Origin: Heterocephalus glaber
Taxonomy: Eukaryota > Chordata > Mammalia > Rodentia > Bathyergidae
DNA: 64,000 nt
Direction of reading: 5' to 3'
Assembly: GCF_000247695.1 (NCBI RefSeq)
Contig: NW_004624734.1
Span: 37,731,259 to 37,795,258, forward strand
Part shown: positions 24,034 to 34,842 of the stretch, in pieces
How the letters are laid out: the number at the start of each line of letters is the position of its first letter
Numbering within the stretch: the first letter of the stretch is position 1
Position numbers and translations under genes: made by a program
Notes under the pieces: generated by a model
The model's database searches: none
Seen by the model: the letters and a program-made list of their open reading frames with translations, nothing else
What the model was told of the DNA's origin: nothing

Positions 24034-25706
24034 TCAGATCCATTCTTCTCCATACATTGTAAGACGATTGATATACTCAAAACCTGCAAATTCATATCCA
24101 TCAAGCTCCCTCATGATGTCATTATCATCTGGGGTGAGCTGGAAAGGTTCATTAGTAAATTCAGGATCAAAGTTGTCCAAACCGAATCGCTCAGAGATAT
24201 TTGCTTTAAAGGGAGGCACCACCTGCTTTTGCTCCATCATGTCCCAGTCCACATTTTGAAAGAATGGATGCTCCTGAATATCAGCAAAGCCCCTTTGAGG
24301 ATGACAACCCAATCATTCCTTTGGGTCCCTGTTCAGAAACCTCTCCAGGACACTTGCAGCTTTAACAGACAGACAAGGAGGTATGAAAATGTCTTTTTCC
24401 AAAATTACTTGCAAGAGATACTTGATTGAGTTTTCATAAGGGTTATCAGAGCTCTCATCAAGATGGAATGGAGACTCTCCAATCATCATCTGATACATCA
24501 GTACTCCAAGATTCCATCAGTCCACCCTAAAGCTGTAATCTTCTCCTCTTATAATTTCTGGAGCTAGGAAATTAGGAGTGCCACAGAAAGTGCTGGTCAT
24601 ATCTCCTGGCTGTAAGCCTTCCTTACACAAGCAATAATCGGTAAGTTTAATGTGCCCTTCTGAGTCCAGTAATCCATTTTCCAATTTTAAATTTCTGTAA
24701 AGTATCCCTTGCTGATGAAGATAGTTGAATGCTAAACTGATTTCTGCAGAGTAAAACCTGGGATGTTCTTCAGGAAGCATTCTTTGTTGCTGCATATGAA
24801 ACAGTAGCTCTCTGCCATTTACATAGTCTAGAACAAGGAACAGTCTGCTTTCTGTCTGGAAGCAAGAATGCAGTCCAACTAGGAAAGGACAATTAGATGC
24901 GTGCTATAAAACGTGGTTCTCTCTCTGTACCTGATCAATGTTGACGTGCTCTTTTTTCACTGTTTCCATTGCATACATACAATTTGATTTTTTTCAGTTG
25001 GACTAACAGTACTTTCCCATAACTTCCTCTGCCAATCACTCAGAGGAAATCAAAGTCCTCAAGACCTAAACCAGATGAAGCTTTGCCATTTTCCCTGCTG
25101 TTCCCTGCCTCATTCTCTTCATCAACTTGTTCTAAAGCCTCATGAGTTGAAAGGTTATATGGGATCCCTGTGTGTGCAGGGTCTGAAGCCATGGATGATG
25201 GATCGACTGGCACCATGGGCTCTGATGGTAAAGAATGCTGCCCACATTCAATTATGACAAGTTTGTGACACTTCCTGTGAACAGAGAGTTTGCAGTTGGT
25301 GAACTTATACACCTGGCGGCCAAGCCCCCCTACACGGTCTGTGCAGACAGCACAGCAAGCTCACCTGCTAAAGTGTTTGGCCTGAAAAGTGTGGCCATTT
25401 GCATAATACAGCTTTCTCCAGCAGCCTGCAGCTCTGTGGTGGATGGCTCTCTCTTCTCCTGGACAAGGCACTTTAGGATGCTCTGGTATACAAGGTGATG
25501 AATGAATTAAGAGCTCAGAATCTTTCTTTAGCTCAGAAAGCCTAATGGCCTCTTCTAACTCCAACTGAGGTGACACAGTATACAGGTCTTCTCCCTCCTC
25601 TACCCAGGGTGTGGTGAAAAGCTGTTTATTGTCCAAACACCACACATCTCGATCTTTATCACACAGGCCCTCAAAGGAGATGGAATTCTCAAGAGACCTT
25701 GTCATG

Positions 25707-26540
25707 GTGTCTCTTCCCAAAATCAGGGCTGATCGGGTAGAGGTGTGGGTGGTGGAGGTGCCTGGGAAGAAAGGACCATAGACGGGTTGGCTGCCCAGGA
25801 AAATGGGCAGGAAGGGCTCAGAGAAGGAGTGCGGCCTGACTGTCTGCAGGGACCACACTGGCTGGAGTTCTGCAAGGCTCTCTGTGAAGTTGTTTCCAAT
25901 AGTGGTGGCCAGGCCTAGGTGGATGTACACCAGGCTTCTCAGTGTCTCTTGGGGGCCAGTGGCTGTGTCTTCGGTCTCCCACCTTGAACTATGACTCTCT
26001 AGGTTTTTTGTGCCCAGCTCTGGGGAGGCCTGCCTAGAGCTACAGGGTGTTTCTGGGCCTGGTGATACTTGCCCCATGCTCTTCCCAGTTTCTGTGCCAT
26101 TGGTATTTGGGGTTAGGGAGACTTCCCTGGGGTACCTTGATTTTGGTAGGTCACTGGTGGTCACTCCTGGGGAGACCACCCCTGGGGTGTCTGTGACAGT
26201 CGTGCAGCTGCTGCAGTGTGGCCTGCAGTGTCTGGATGGAGTCAGCCATCTTCTTAATCTTTCACAGATACTTTCTCTGCCTGAGGTCCTGAGACTGCGG
26301 CCTCTCAAAGTGGAGAAGCAGCTCAGCATGTTCGCTGTTGACCATCTCCGGCCAAGTGAGCTTGGGAGATGGCTGTTACTAGATTGTGACACCCATTAAC
26401 AAGGGTGGTTCCAAGTTCTGTTTGGAGATGTTGCCAAGGAAGTGAGCTCATGTCTTGGGGTTCCACAATCTGAGTCTCCATGTGATAGAAAACCCTATGG
26501 TCCATTTTTTTCTTCATAGTAAATAAAGCAGTGGGCACTT
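25707..26540 (-). pseudogene. Unidentified protein-like retrocopy segment fused upstream of the PRKCI pseudogene
   Basis: Minus-strand reading frames look like decayed coding sequence. From about 26520 to 26324 a frame reads [18 protein letters not shown]. It then shifts to [20 protein letters not shown], a stop, [19 protein letters not shown] (coiled-coil-like), and later frames with [20 protein letters not shown] and [19 protein letters not shown]. The last frame runs without a stop into the PRKCI PB1 domain, making one 343-codon frame (25361-26392). I do not recognise the parent gene; the Leu/Gln-rich part suggests a cytoplasmic coiled-coil protein with a Ser/Pro-rich tail. At least one frameshift and two stops separate the parts. 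No poly-A tract separates it from the PRKCI part. Confidence 0.6.
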
Positions 26541-26669
26541 ATTTTATTATTTTTACCTAAGTATCTATGAATGTTTTTATCTATCATCTATCTGTTAGTT
26601 TTTCACGTTTGAAATCCTGGGGCTTGGACCTTGCGTCTCCACAGTGTACTGTCAGTATATCCTCAGACA

Positions 26670-26798
26670 TTTTTTTTTTTCAGATAAACAGCAAGAGTCT
26701 CTCTAAGTCACCAAAGTGGTCAGGTTGGACTCCACCTTGTGATCTTACCTGAGCTGCCCAGAGTCCTGGGATTACAGTCACACACCATCCTGCCTGAT
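26670..26798 (-). repeat. Diverged B1/7SL-derived SINE
   Basis: After a T-rich run: AGTCTCTCTAAGTCACC, TGCCCAGAGTCCTGGGATTA and CAGTCACACACCATCCTGCC match an old inverted B1-like monomer. Confidence 0.65.
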
Positions 26799-27224
26799 GC
26801 AGTGTGCTATTTAGAAACATCAATATTAGGAAATGTTTTGGTGATGTTAGGCATTGGTGATATCTTCACTTTTAGAGCAACATGTGTGCACTGACACTTT
26901 GCATGTGGTGGGCACAGTGCTGAGGGTTTTTTCCATATAAAGGAGGCATTTTTGTGAAAATACAGTGGTAGGAATTTACACTTAGCGATGAAATTTTAGA
27001 TTGCTTGTCTTTCTTAGCATCATTTCCAGTTAATTAGGTCATACTGTGACTTTCTATAAATTTCCAGAATGGTTTTCCTTAAGAGATACATATGTTTATT
27101 TCAAAGGGTAACTTGGGGGGTTGGATCCATAGTAGGCTGTAGCTTTGAGGTGCAAACAAATGAGTAATTATTCATTCTCAGCTAGTGATCTAAATACCAA
27201 AGTGTATTATTCAGTATAGTAACA

Positions 27225-27439
27225 TACTGTGTTTCCCAGAAAATAAGACCTAAGTGGAAATATCTAGCTGGAACCAGCCCTAACTGATTGTTACCATGGT
27301 GATGGCCAGAGTTATGCAGAAAATTGTACCTCACTATTGTCTTGCTCTATGGCTACTCTGTAATGGCAGGTAAAGCAAGATAGGCTGACTGGGGTTGTCA
27401 TTTTTTCTAGTTAGGTCTTATGTTTGGGAAAACACAGTA
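27225..27439. mobile_element. 211-bp MITE with about 27-bp terminal inverted repeats and TA flanks
   Basis: The left end CTGTGTTTCCCAGAAAATAA and right end (other strand) CTGTGTTTTCCCAAACATAA are imperfect inverted repeats that both continue GACCTAA. Both sides are flanked by TA (27225-27226 and 27438-27439), a Tc1/mariner-type target duplication. There is no coding capacity. The 'fused' ends (gaaaataagacc) recur in many vertebrate MITEs as I remember them, but the family name is unproven. Confidence 0.8.
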
Positions 27440-27839
27440 CAGTGAGGCAGGAAAGCATGTGGTGACTGCATGGCAGAGTCTTCACAAAGGCTAGAAACCA
27501 TCACCCCAGGCATGATGATGAACACATAGCATTTGAAGCTTTACTTTTGGCCACTTGTAATCACTTCCTATCCTCCTATCCCAATCAGCCCATGTACCTT
27601 GTGTCCCAAGTGGGTAGTTTGCATTTTCTAGATGCAAGGAAGCTATAACCATTCAGCATGTAGTTTTTTGGTTTTGGATGAGCTTATAAAATCAGTATAA
27701 CCATGTTGATGAGAGAGAATTGATCCAAAGTGGTGCTTCACCCCTCAACATAAGAAAGCTGACTTGTGAAAGAGGAGCAGCATCTTCCCCAATGAGAGAG
27801 TCATTCTGTGATGGAGTAGTGGGCCCCAAAAAGATCACA

Positions 27840-28860
27840 AATGGGGCAGCAGAGGCAAAGACTAATCAATAGACCAGAGTCTGGCTGTACATAACACCTG
27901 GGATGAAAAGGGAAAACCAGAGCCCAGGGCTGTGGATATTAATTCCAACCATCTAATTGAACCCCCACCTAGTGGTCTACAACCAGCAGAGAAAAAAGGT
28001 CTGAACATGTTTCCCATCCACCGAAAGGAGCAGGATACACCTTGGCATGAATTGTAACCACAGTCTGGGGAAGAATAAACAGCCAGGCCTCCAGTGCAAG
28101 GGGAGCACCTCAAAGACGCATAGGCCCTAAAGCTAGGCATGGAAAATCGTGTCTGTCTGGATCCCCAAAGTGCAGTTCATGGAAAGAAACCACTCATGCA
28201 ATAATACAGTAATGTTTTCCTCAACTTAATTCTTTTTTGTTTTTCCTATTTTGTATTATTTTAACTTTTCCTTTTTTAAGGATTTGGGGTTTTTCTCTCG
28301 GTTTCCTTCTCTTCATCTATTATTTTTGCCTTTTATCTTTTCCAACTTTTTTTTCTTCCTTTTTCTTTATTTCTGTTCTTGCCTTTTTCTTGTTTGTTCT
28401 TTTCAATGACTGTTCTCTATCGCTATTAACTTTCTTTTACACCTTAATAGGACTTCATATCATACTTTCTTTCCTCCTTCATATACTAACAATTAATTTT
28501 TCAAATCTTACTTTTAAAATTTTTTCCACTCCCTGTATTCTTACTAGAATAACTACTAAGCTTTATGAATCTCTAGATAGTTAATGTTACACTATTGCTG
28601 TTGACTAATATTGTGCTATTAGTAGAGGTAAAGTTGGTTCATTTAGTAGATATTTACTGTAGGTCAATAGTAGGACAATATTAGGTTTATCTGAGTGCTC
28701 ATACTGTAATTATACATTCCTATGGACAAGTCTGTTACTTTATTGGTCATTAGATTTTCCAATATTCAGTTTGTATGTAATGCTATATTGATGCTGATTT
28801 TAATATTATGCCCGAAGTGTCATAGCTGTTGCTATTAATTGGCTTTCTTGTGGGGCCAAC
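27840..28860 (+). repeat. Possible L1 5' UTR fragment (tentative)
   Basis: A non-coding block with purine-balanced text (27840-28200) passes into a long T-rich, C/T-punctuated stretch (28230-28480). It then gives TATTGCTGTTGACTAATATT and similar low-complexity text. This layout resembles mammalian L1 5' regions ahead of ORF1, but I cannot align it to a known consensus. Confidence 0.35.
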
Positions 28861-29214
28861 ATGTAGTTTGCTGAGGAGTCATTGACAATACTGTGCCCCA
28901 TTCTGGGAGAACTGGGTCCTGGGCCAAAATGCTGCAACCTCTCCTCTCATGTAAATGGAGGTGGTTGGACCCAAGAATTAATTTGTTCTTTGATGTGGAC
29001 CTTTTCATCAGGAGAATCTCCATCAAGGGCAACATGATGTTTCTGAACAATGTCCTCAAGGCAACAGGAGCAAAAATTCATTCTAGGTCTCAGCAAATGC
29101 TAACTCTTTCCTCCACAATATACGAGCTATCTTCTTCAGGTTCACCTCTTTGCAGATCCGACAGTCCCCTTCAGAGCACCGCTTGTTTACCCTTCATGAT
29201 TGTGCGGCCGGCTG

Positions 29215-29388
29215 GCTGGGAGCAGGAGCGTTTATCAGGAAGAGTATCAGGTCACATGTTGCCAGGAGTTCGTAGAGGTTTCAACCCATAATCAGCTGGC
29301 TCCAAGGCATGGAAGGGAAACAGTCATCCCAGAGGAGAAACAATATGACACACACAAGGTCACAAAGGCAGCAAGAGCCTGAGGGGCT
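29215..29388 (+). repeat. Unassigned interspersed repeat, copy 1
   Basis: GAGGTTTCAACCCATAATCA, GCTGGCTCCAAGGCATGG and CCCAGAGGAGAAACAATATG correspond to GATTTCAGTCCATAGTTGGC, GGCTCAAAGGCTGGGTGG and CACAGAGGAGAAACAGTTTG at 48620-48705. The shared order of matches shows a dispersed repeat family. I do not name it. Confidence 0.55.
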
Positions 29389-29859
29389 TCTTGAGGGGAA
29401 ACCTTTGTTCTGAGGCTTCAGGGGAACTTTCCATGGAGGGCCCAGGCCAGGTCCTGCACTCCAAATGCCCCTGCTGTGTCAGCCAACAGCAAGAAGGAAG
29501 ACTCTGATGCTTCCAAGTGGACCTAGTGTTGTCACTAATGAGCCCCAGCTGTCCAGCTGCCTGCATGCTCAAGGACTTCTTTGGCTCTTGGGGGAAAGGG
29601 GCGTTCAGAAACCCAGTCCTGGTGAGGATGTGTGGGCTTGCAGCCCTGGGTGAGAGGCCTGATGGGCTTCCTGTTTCTGAGGTCACCAGTGGCAGCTGGG
29701 CTGCTGTGGTTTCTCAGTGACAGACACCATGCTGTGGCACCCTACGCAGGTGGCCCCAGTCTGTGAGGCTGCCTGGCTCAGCTGACACCACGCCCTCCCC
29801 CGCAGTGCTGTGACTGGCCACTCTGGGGAAGGCTGTCTCTGAAGTGTGTCCATTCTGGA

Positions 29860-30372
29860 GTGCAGCCAGAGAGGATGGAACTGGAGTGGGGTTTGCTCAC
29901 CCCTCTGGTACAGAGAGAAGAGGTGAGGCATCTTAGTGTTGCAGCTAGCTCCACTAGGTGGTTTCCTGTGGAGGGGAGGGCACCTGGCCCGGGCCTGGAA
30001 AGACCCCTCTCCCAGCAAGGCGATCCACAGGCTGTGGTGCCAGCATGTACTGCATCACGCTCATCCCAGCATACTCTCCTGATGGGGGACTGGAAGCAAG
30101 CAGGCCAGCGAGGGCTGCGTCACAGAAAAGTCAGCTCTAGGACTCTTTTGGCACCGGATCCAAAGAGCCGAGCTCTAGAAATTCCTTTCCAAGAGACTCT
30201 CAGTGATGTGCCACAGGGGCATGTGTTATGTAGGTTGAGTGGGGCCAGCCCACATGGACTTGGCTGGAGGACTGGCCTTATGCCTCCCTGGTGTGATCCC
30301 AGAGGCAGATCCCTCACTTCATGCCTGACCTCATGCTTGGGAGTCTACCCAACAGATGAACCAGACCTCTGA
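29860..30372 (+). other. 170-codon open frame, probably non-coding
   Basis: The longest plus-strand frame in the GC-richer 29.4-30.4 kb stretch of intron 2. The translated product has no domain, motif or family likeness I recognise. Overlapping frames stay open on both strands, which points to base composition rather than selection. Confidence 0.2.
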
Positions 30373-31117
30373 AGACTCTTTAACTTCAAAAGACTACTCC
30401 AAGTCCAAATGTCAGCTTGTGTTTTAGGGGCTTGGGGAGGAAGCTAATGTCTAATAGCTGTCATGTGCTGGCCGTGTATGTGTGTGACTTCATGATAAAC
30501 CGTTCTCAGCAAATGCTTGGCTGAATTGTGTAGTGGCAGGGGCGTCTCAAGCCAGGGCTTTGCTGCAGCCATGTACATGGCAAGGTTGTACCTCAAGCAG
30601 AGGGAACCTGGTCAAATGATTTTGTTCGGGGTTGACTTTGGGTAGAGATAATGTGCCCCTGTCACTTTACCTTTCGGAGTGCATTTGCTTCTTGAGCTTG
30701 CTTTTGTTAACCCTGACCCACAAGTAGCTCAAGACAAAGCTCAGTGCTGCTGCTCTTTGGTGTAGACATGGAAGAAAATCTGATTTTTCAAGCAAGATGG
30801 AGCACTATAGGCAGATTCAGTAACTTAGTTTCTTTTTTGTAGTTCAGGGATTATGAACTGGTTTTGAGATCATCTCTTCCTTCCTTCATATTGGCTAAAT
30901 GAGTAATTTTGAACTAGTTATAGATGTTCTTTAGCTATGTGACTTCAGGAACATTTATGAGAATAGCATGCAGGACTAGGACTGGGCATGGAGCTTTTGG
31001 GACAAGGGTTCTAAATTAAATTTGTTGGAAAGCCTTTTTGACTTCACTGTAGAATCTGGGTAATAGCTATTTTCCACTGCACCTCCTAACTTCGGTAACA
31101 ATGCTTCTTCACCCAGC

Positions 31118-31262
31118 AAAGGCTTCTAGAGTAGTACTCTTCAAAATTTAATGTGTGTACAAATAACCTGGGAATCTTCTTAAAGTGAATTTTCGAATTC
31201 AGTGGGCTGGACCTGCATTTCTAACATGCTTCCAGGGCAGCCGGTGCTGCTGGAAAGTGGAT
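31118..31262 (+). repeat. MER5A copy, sense
   Basis: ATTTAATGTGTGTACAAATA, ACCTGGGAATCTTCTTAAAG and TGCATTTCTAACATGCTTCC follow the sense consensus. Confidence 0.85.
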
Positions 31263-31285
31263 CACTCTTCAAATGACAATTTTCT

Positions 31286-31470
31286 AAAGCAGTGGTGCTC
31301 AATGTAAGGTGCATAGACCAGCAGCATCAGGAAATCTGCAAATTCTTGGGACCCACCCTGAACCTCTGAATCAGAAACTCTGGAAGTGGGGCCAGAGTGG
31401 GTTTGGGTTTTAACAAGCCCTGCCAATGATTCTGATGCATGCTCAAGTTTGAGAACCACTGTTCTAGAAA
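31286..31470 (-). repeat. MER5A copy, antisense
   Basis: GTGCATAGACCAGCAGCATC, ACCCTGAACCTCTGAATCAG and AAGTTTGAGAACCACTGTTC match the inverted consensus, with both ends preserved. Confidence 0.88.
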
Positions 31471-32935
31471 ATGGATGATAGGTTATCTTTCAGAACAACA
31501 TGGCCCAGGATTGAAAGTATTTCACTGTTAGAAGGTCTCCTTTGGGTCTAACCTGACATCATTGTACTTAACTACTCCAGTTCTTTCAGGCTTTCTTGAA
31601 GTTATATTTTTAAGGTCCTCATCATAGAATTTTAGGCCTAGAAGGAACTGTAAGAGATATTCTGATTCTTTTTCCCCAATGCTTTATGCTCCCATATGAA
31701 TCTTATCGACCTCTGAGCTTTCAAAATGACTGATGGAAAGCATTAAAGTGCAAGTTAAGTTGAAGAAATATCCAGAACCCATTTATCATATTTGATCAGT
31801 GTTTATCACTTCTGTGTCAGAGGTTTGGGCCTCCCACTTACTTTAATTTAGAGTTTAAAGATATTTTTTACAATGCTTTATAACTTCAATACTTACAATA
31901 ACATTATTTAAATTTTTTTTTTAAAAAAACAGAGCACTGGGAAAGAATAATTAAACTCTACAAGGGCTTTTAAATAGTTTTATTGGATTTGAAATTAAAT
32001 AGAGGCCTATGGGAGTTGTTCTTGGGGCAATTCACGCGCAGGAGCCTACAACTGTCGTCATGTGTGGCTGCAGAAGAGGGGGCAAACAGAATGGCTACCA
32101 GGGGTGGACAGAGCATATTTAGGAGGCCAGAGAACTCAGAATGGTTTCAGACCATGAAATCCTTGCTGTATTGAGATTTTCAAACTGGAGTATATTTATA
32201 AAATTTGACTATGAGAGAATAAACTCTCTTTCAGGCTATGAGTTCTTGATAAAAGGAGTCACCCCAAAAACTACATGATTGGATTAGAGTTAGCAATTCC
32301 AGCTCCCAAAGCAGTGCACCTCTATTGCCAGAAGGCTTTCTGGTGGAGGACATAAGCAGCACAGAGGAGCCAAACAGGTTTTCCCATTTGTGCACCCAGG
32401 TAGGGGGACATCCTCTCTTAGTGCTTGCTTCAACAGATGTCTTCCCAGGAGGGGAAACTGGATGCTCCTATGAACCTTGAGTCTAGTGCTAGGTTTTCCA
32501 GGTCATGTGTATGGCTCTAGCCTTCGATGACCCACATTTATACAGAGATCACTGAAAATGCCCATAGAAATCTTCAAAGAGATTACGTTTATGTAGTTTC
32601 TAGTAGAGATCTTCCAAGTTGAGCAAAAGGATATATTTCCAGATAATTGTAAAAAAAAGGTCTAGACAAATGTATAACCAATAACAATTACCAGGAAACT
32701 CACATTGGGAAATAGCTTTTCTTTGTTTAATCCATCATTTCCCTCCCTCCTCTCCTGCCAGTCTCTTTTTGGACCTTTTCACAGTACATTAGGCAACTCA
32801 AATGATAGGCAAAGAACATAACATGCAAAAAATGAGAGAAACCAAAATTTATAAAATTGACCCATTAATCCTCAATTTGGAATACGTTGGGCTAGGAGGA
32901 AATAGAAACTCTTGGTCAAATAAACTATTTTGGTT

Positions 32936-33128
32936 ATTATTATTACTATTATTATTATTTTGTGGTACTGGGGGATGAAGCCAGGGGTGCTCTACCATTG
33001 AGCTACATCCCTAGCCATTTTTAAAAAACTCTAAGTCACTAAGTTGCCCACATTGGGCTCAAAGCTGTAATCCTCCTTCCTCAGCCTCCCAGAGTGCTGG
33101 GATCATGGGCTTGTGGCCACACCTGGAG
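32936..33128 (-). repeat. B1-ID dimeric SINE with (ATT)n tail
   Basis: (ATT)n at 32936-32960, then inverted ID part (TGTGGTACTGGGGGATGAAG, GAGCTACATCCCTAGCC) and inverted B1 part (CAGCCTCCCAGAGTGCTGGG). A complete dimer in reverse. Confidence 0.88.
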
Positions 33129-33386
33129 GTTTTAGTTATTAATGGTTGCTAGTCAGTGAACGAATCATTATCAATGGGTTGGATAATATAATGACTTACT
33201 TTTTAATAGTTATAACATTTTAAAAAATATTGAGAGTAGTTATCATTTAGGTAGATGATAAATAGTCCCCAGATGATCAGAATGGGCAACTTCTGTGCTG
33301 TTAGTCTCCATATGATGAGCCAAAGTCATAGTTTCTCCTACACCCCATTCCCCAACCCTTAACGAAGCAAGATGATAAAAATGTAC

Positions 33387-33445
33387 CTGTCCTGCAGTGT
33401 CATACAGTCCGAGCAAGTGCTGCTTGCCTCCCACTGTCACAGTAA
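33387..33445 (-). CDS. RHOJ: RHOJ exon 2 (beta-2/beta-3 and G3 DTAGQ motif)
   Basis: The 59-nt exon gives two bases of a split valine codon followed by 19 residues ending in GLYDTAGQ, the Rho-family G3 box that binds the gamma-phosphate side of GTP and carries the catalytic glutamine. The same residues occur in RHOJ and RHOQ/TC10; the exact stretch [19 protein letters not shown] fits RHOJ. The acceptor is a pyrimidine tract ending in CCCCTAG, with the exon starting TTACTGTG. The donor is CAG followed by GTACATTT. The exon enters in phase 1 (one base of the codon supplied by exon 1) and leaves in phase 0, as exon 3 requires. It is too short for ordinary ORF finding, and reading past the donor gives an unrelated tail that is intron. 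It is about 17.4 kb upstream of exon 3. Confidence 0.95.
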
Positions 33446-34520
33446 CTAGGGGAGAAGAGAAGAGGAGAATCCATAAACAGAAGTTTCAGTCAGGATCCTT
33501 CGCATTTCTCCATGCCAGCATCTCTGGGCAGCACGGATAAGCATATGCCGTAGTCGTGTATACTATAAACCAAGTTGACAGCTTACTTCGTGAATGAAAG
33601 ACAACCATAGGCTGCAGTGATGGCAGATGGTGTGAGGCAAGTCCACATTTCTCAACTACAGTGAGTATTACTGGAGCTACTAGGGCATTCTGTAGGCTGC
33701 TCATTGATTCTTTCGAGGCTCTAGAATACTGAGCTCTTGACGGAAAGGATGTAGGACCCCTTCTAGTTAGGCTGGCATCATCTTTTCTTCTGTCTGCGCT
33801 TCCTTTCAGGATACAGGATTGTGTGAGCTGCCTCTGTGGTAGAAATCTCTCTGTTTCTGTCTGTCTTTGAAAGGTTAATAAAACCTTGGAAACAAAGAAT
33901 ATTAACCTCCTGTCATATTTTATATTCTATAAGGGAAAGCAAATAATTAAATGAGAAAAGCTTAGCATTTATTTAATGTTTTCTAATCAAATATGAAGTT
34001 GATTAAAAACATAAAAAAATTCTGGTGCTTTAGTCCAACCAATTCTTTATGATTTTAAACACTCCAGAAGGATTGTAGCATGGTTAGGTCTCACCTACCT
34101 AAAGGGCTTATGGAGAGTGAAGAGCAGCCAGTTCGATTTACCCAGCGGGTTTCTTACCTTGTGTCCAAAAGTGAGAAGTAATGCAGGGATACCAACCACT
34201 CTGTACATGTCTGGAAATGAAATAAAGTCTCAAGTTGAAACTAAACTGAGATGGAGCAGAGTGAATGAGCCATGACACAATTCTCGTGGTGAAAGGAGAG
34301 AACAAATTCAAGTTTCCACAAAAATCAGAAATAGGAAATAGGAAGGAAAGCATGACTTTTTTCCTAAGTTGATTAAAAAAAATGTGCAAATGCAGTGTAA
34401 AGATGATTCTTGATTCCTCCTGTCATTAGTGGTGCAGGAAATGAGAGAGAAATAGAATAGTAACATTTTTCAACCATATCTCTAACACATGCCAGCCAAA
34501 TTCTCTAGTTTGCTGCTCAG

Positions 34521-34842
34521 AGTTGCTGATCTGCTACTGATTTTTATTTTTGTTTTTAGGTTCATGAGCTACATGTATACAAAGCATTTGTTAATGCCCT
34601 TCTTTCATAGTACTTGTTTAAAAGCACTGGCTTCCCAGACACTGTACACTATTTTTCTAATCTACTCAGATCCACATGTGTGCAGCTAGATAACAGAGCT
34701 GCAGCCATGCAGATGGGCTTGAAAGCACTATTTTTAAACAATAAAGCCAGTTCTGCTCAACCCTAGTTACAATGCTGTGAGAGGACAAGCATTTACACAT
34801 TTTACTTCTAGTCCTAAGTCAGGTTAGTAATAGAAATAAAGG
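34521..34842 (+). repeat. 322-bp direct duplication, copy 1
   Basis: Starts AGTTGCTGATCTGCTACTGA and ends GTAATAGAAATAAAGG. It matches 39655-39977 almost throughout with scattered substitutions and a few one-base indels. Flanks do not match. Confidence 0.92.

Larger units (their letters stand above)
22162..25706 (-). pseudogene. PRKCI pseudogene: Processed pseudogene of PRKCI (atypical protein kinase C iota)
   Basis: An intronless retrocopy. Reading down the minus strand: a PB1 part starts at SISFEGLC (25684) and runs through [20 protein letters not shown]. The cysteine-rich C1 domain (GHTFQAK... [14 protein letters not shown]) has a TGA at 25361-25363 and its first INC cysteine changed to F. 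A diverged linker follows, then an N-lobe starting near 25050. There the usual AMK is AME, so the ATP-binding lysine is lost, about seven codons are missing after it, and a TAG lies at 24904-24906. In the C-lobe YRNLKLEN replaces YRDLKLDN, so the catalytic aspartate is lost, and TGA codons occur at 24517 and 24313. The turn-motif and C-terminal tail end at a stop at 24034-24036. Bases 22162-24033 are 3' UTR-derived and end in an A-rich tail. It cannot encode an active kinase. Iota is preferred over zeta from the linker and tail residues. It shares the strand of RHOJ. Confidence 0.93.
15978..33386 (-). other. RHOJ intron 2
   Basis: Bounded by GTACATTT below exon 2 and TTCCCGCAG above exon 3. 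It holds L1 antisense sequence (16253), ID SINEs (17779, 17946), a B1 (19228), MER5 copies (18893, 20405, 21243), a MIR (21645), the PRKCI-containing chimeric retrocopy (22162-26540), a 211-bp MITE (27225), a possible L1 5' fragment (27840), an unassigned repeat (29215), paired MER5A copies (31118, 31286) and a B1-ID dimer (32938). Between 29390 and 30400 the DNA is relatively GC-rich, with overlapping chance frames on both strands and no recognised gene. Confidence 0.9.
6564..33445 (-). other. RHOJ: RHOJ gene, 3' part (exons 2-5; exon 1 outside the window)
   Basis: Four exons on the minus strand, read from high to low coordinates, join without a frame break into the Rho GTPase RHOJ (TCL) from just after switch I to the C-terminal CaaX box: 59 + 165 + 96 + 147 nt, about 154 codons. 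All splice sites are AG/GT. RHOJ is a Cdc42-like membrane GTPase of endothelial cells that acts on the actin cytoskeleton, focal adhesions and endosomal traffic (family knowledge). As I recall the human protein (214 residues), exon 1 supplies the first 59-60 residues with the GDGAVGKT P-loop and switch I. I found no such sequence or CpG-rich promoter between 33446 and 64000, so exon 1 should lie beyond the window. Intron lengths within the window are about 17.4 kb (intron 2), 1.85 kb (intron 3) and 7.2 kb (intron 4); intron 1 exceeds 30 kb. Confidence 0.96.

Noticed and set aside
25361..26392. The 343-codon frame as a functional gene
   Set aside because: Its PRKCI part is a fragment of PB1 and C1 ending at a stop inside C1, and its first part shifts frame against clear protein-like text. 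It is the junction of a decayed retrocopy.
28893..29291. 132-codon plus frame and 74-codon minus frame near 28.9-29.3 kb
   Set aside because: Neither translation resembles a known family, and the right part overlaps a repeat shared with 48.6 kb.
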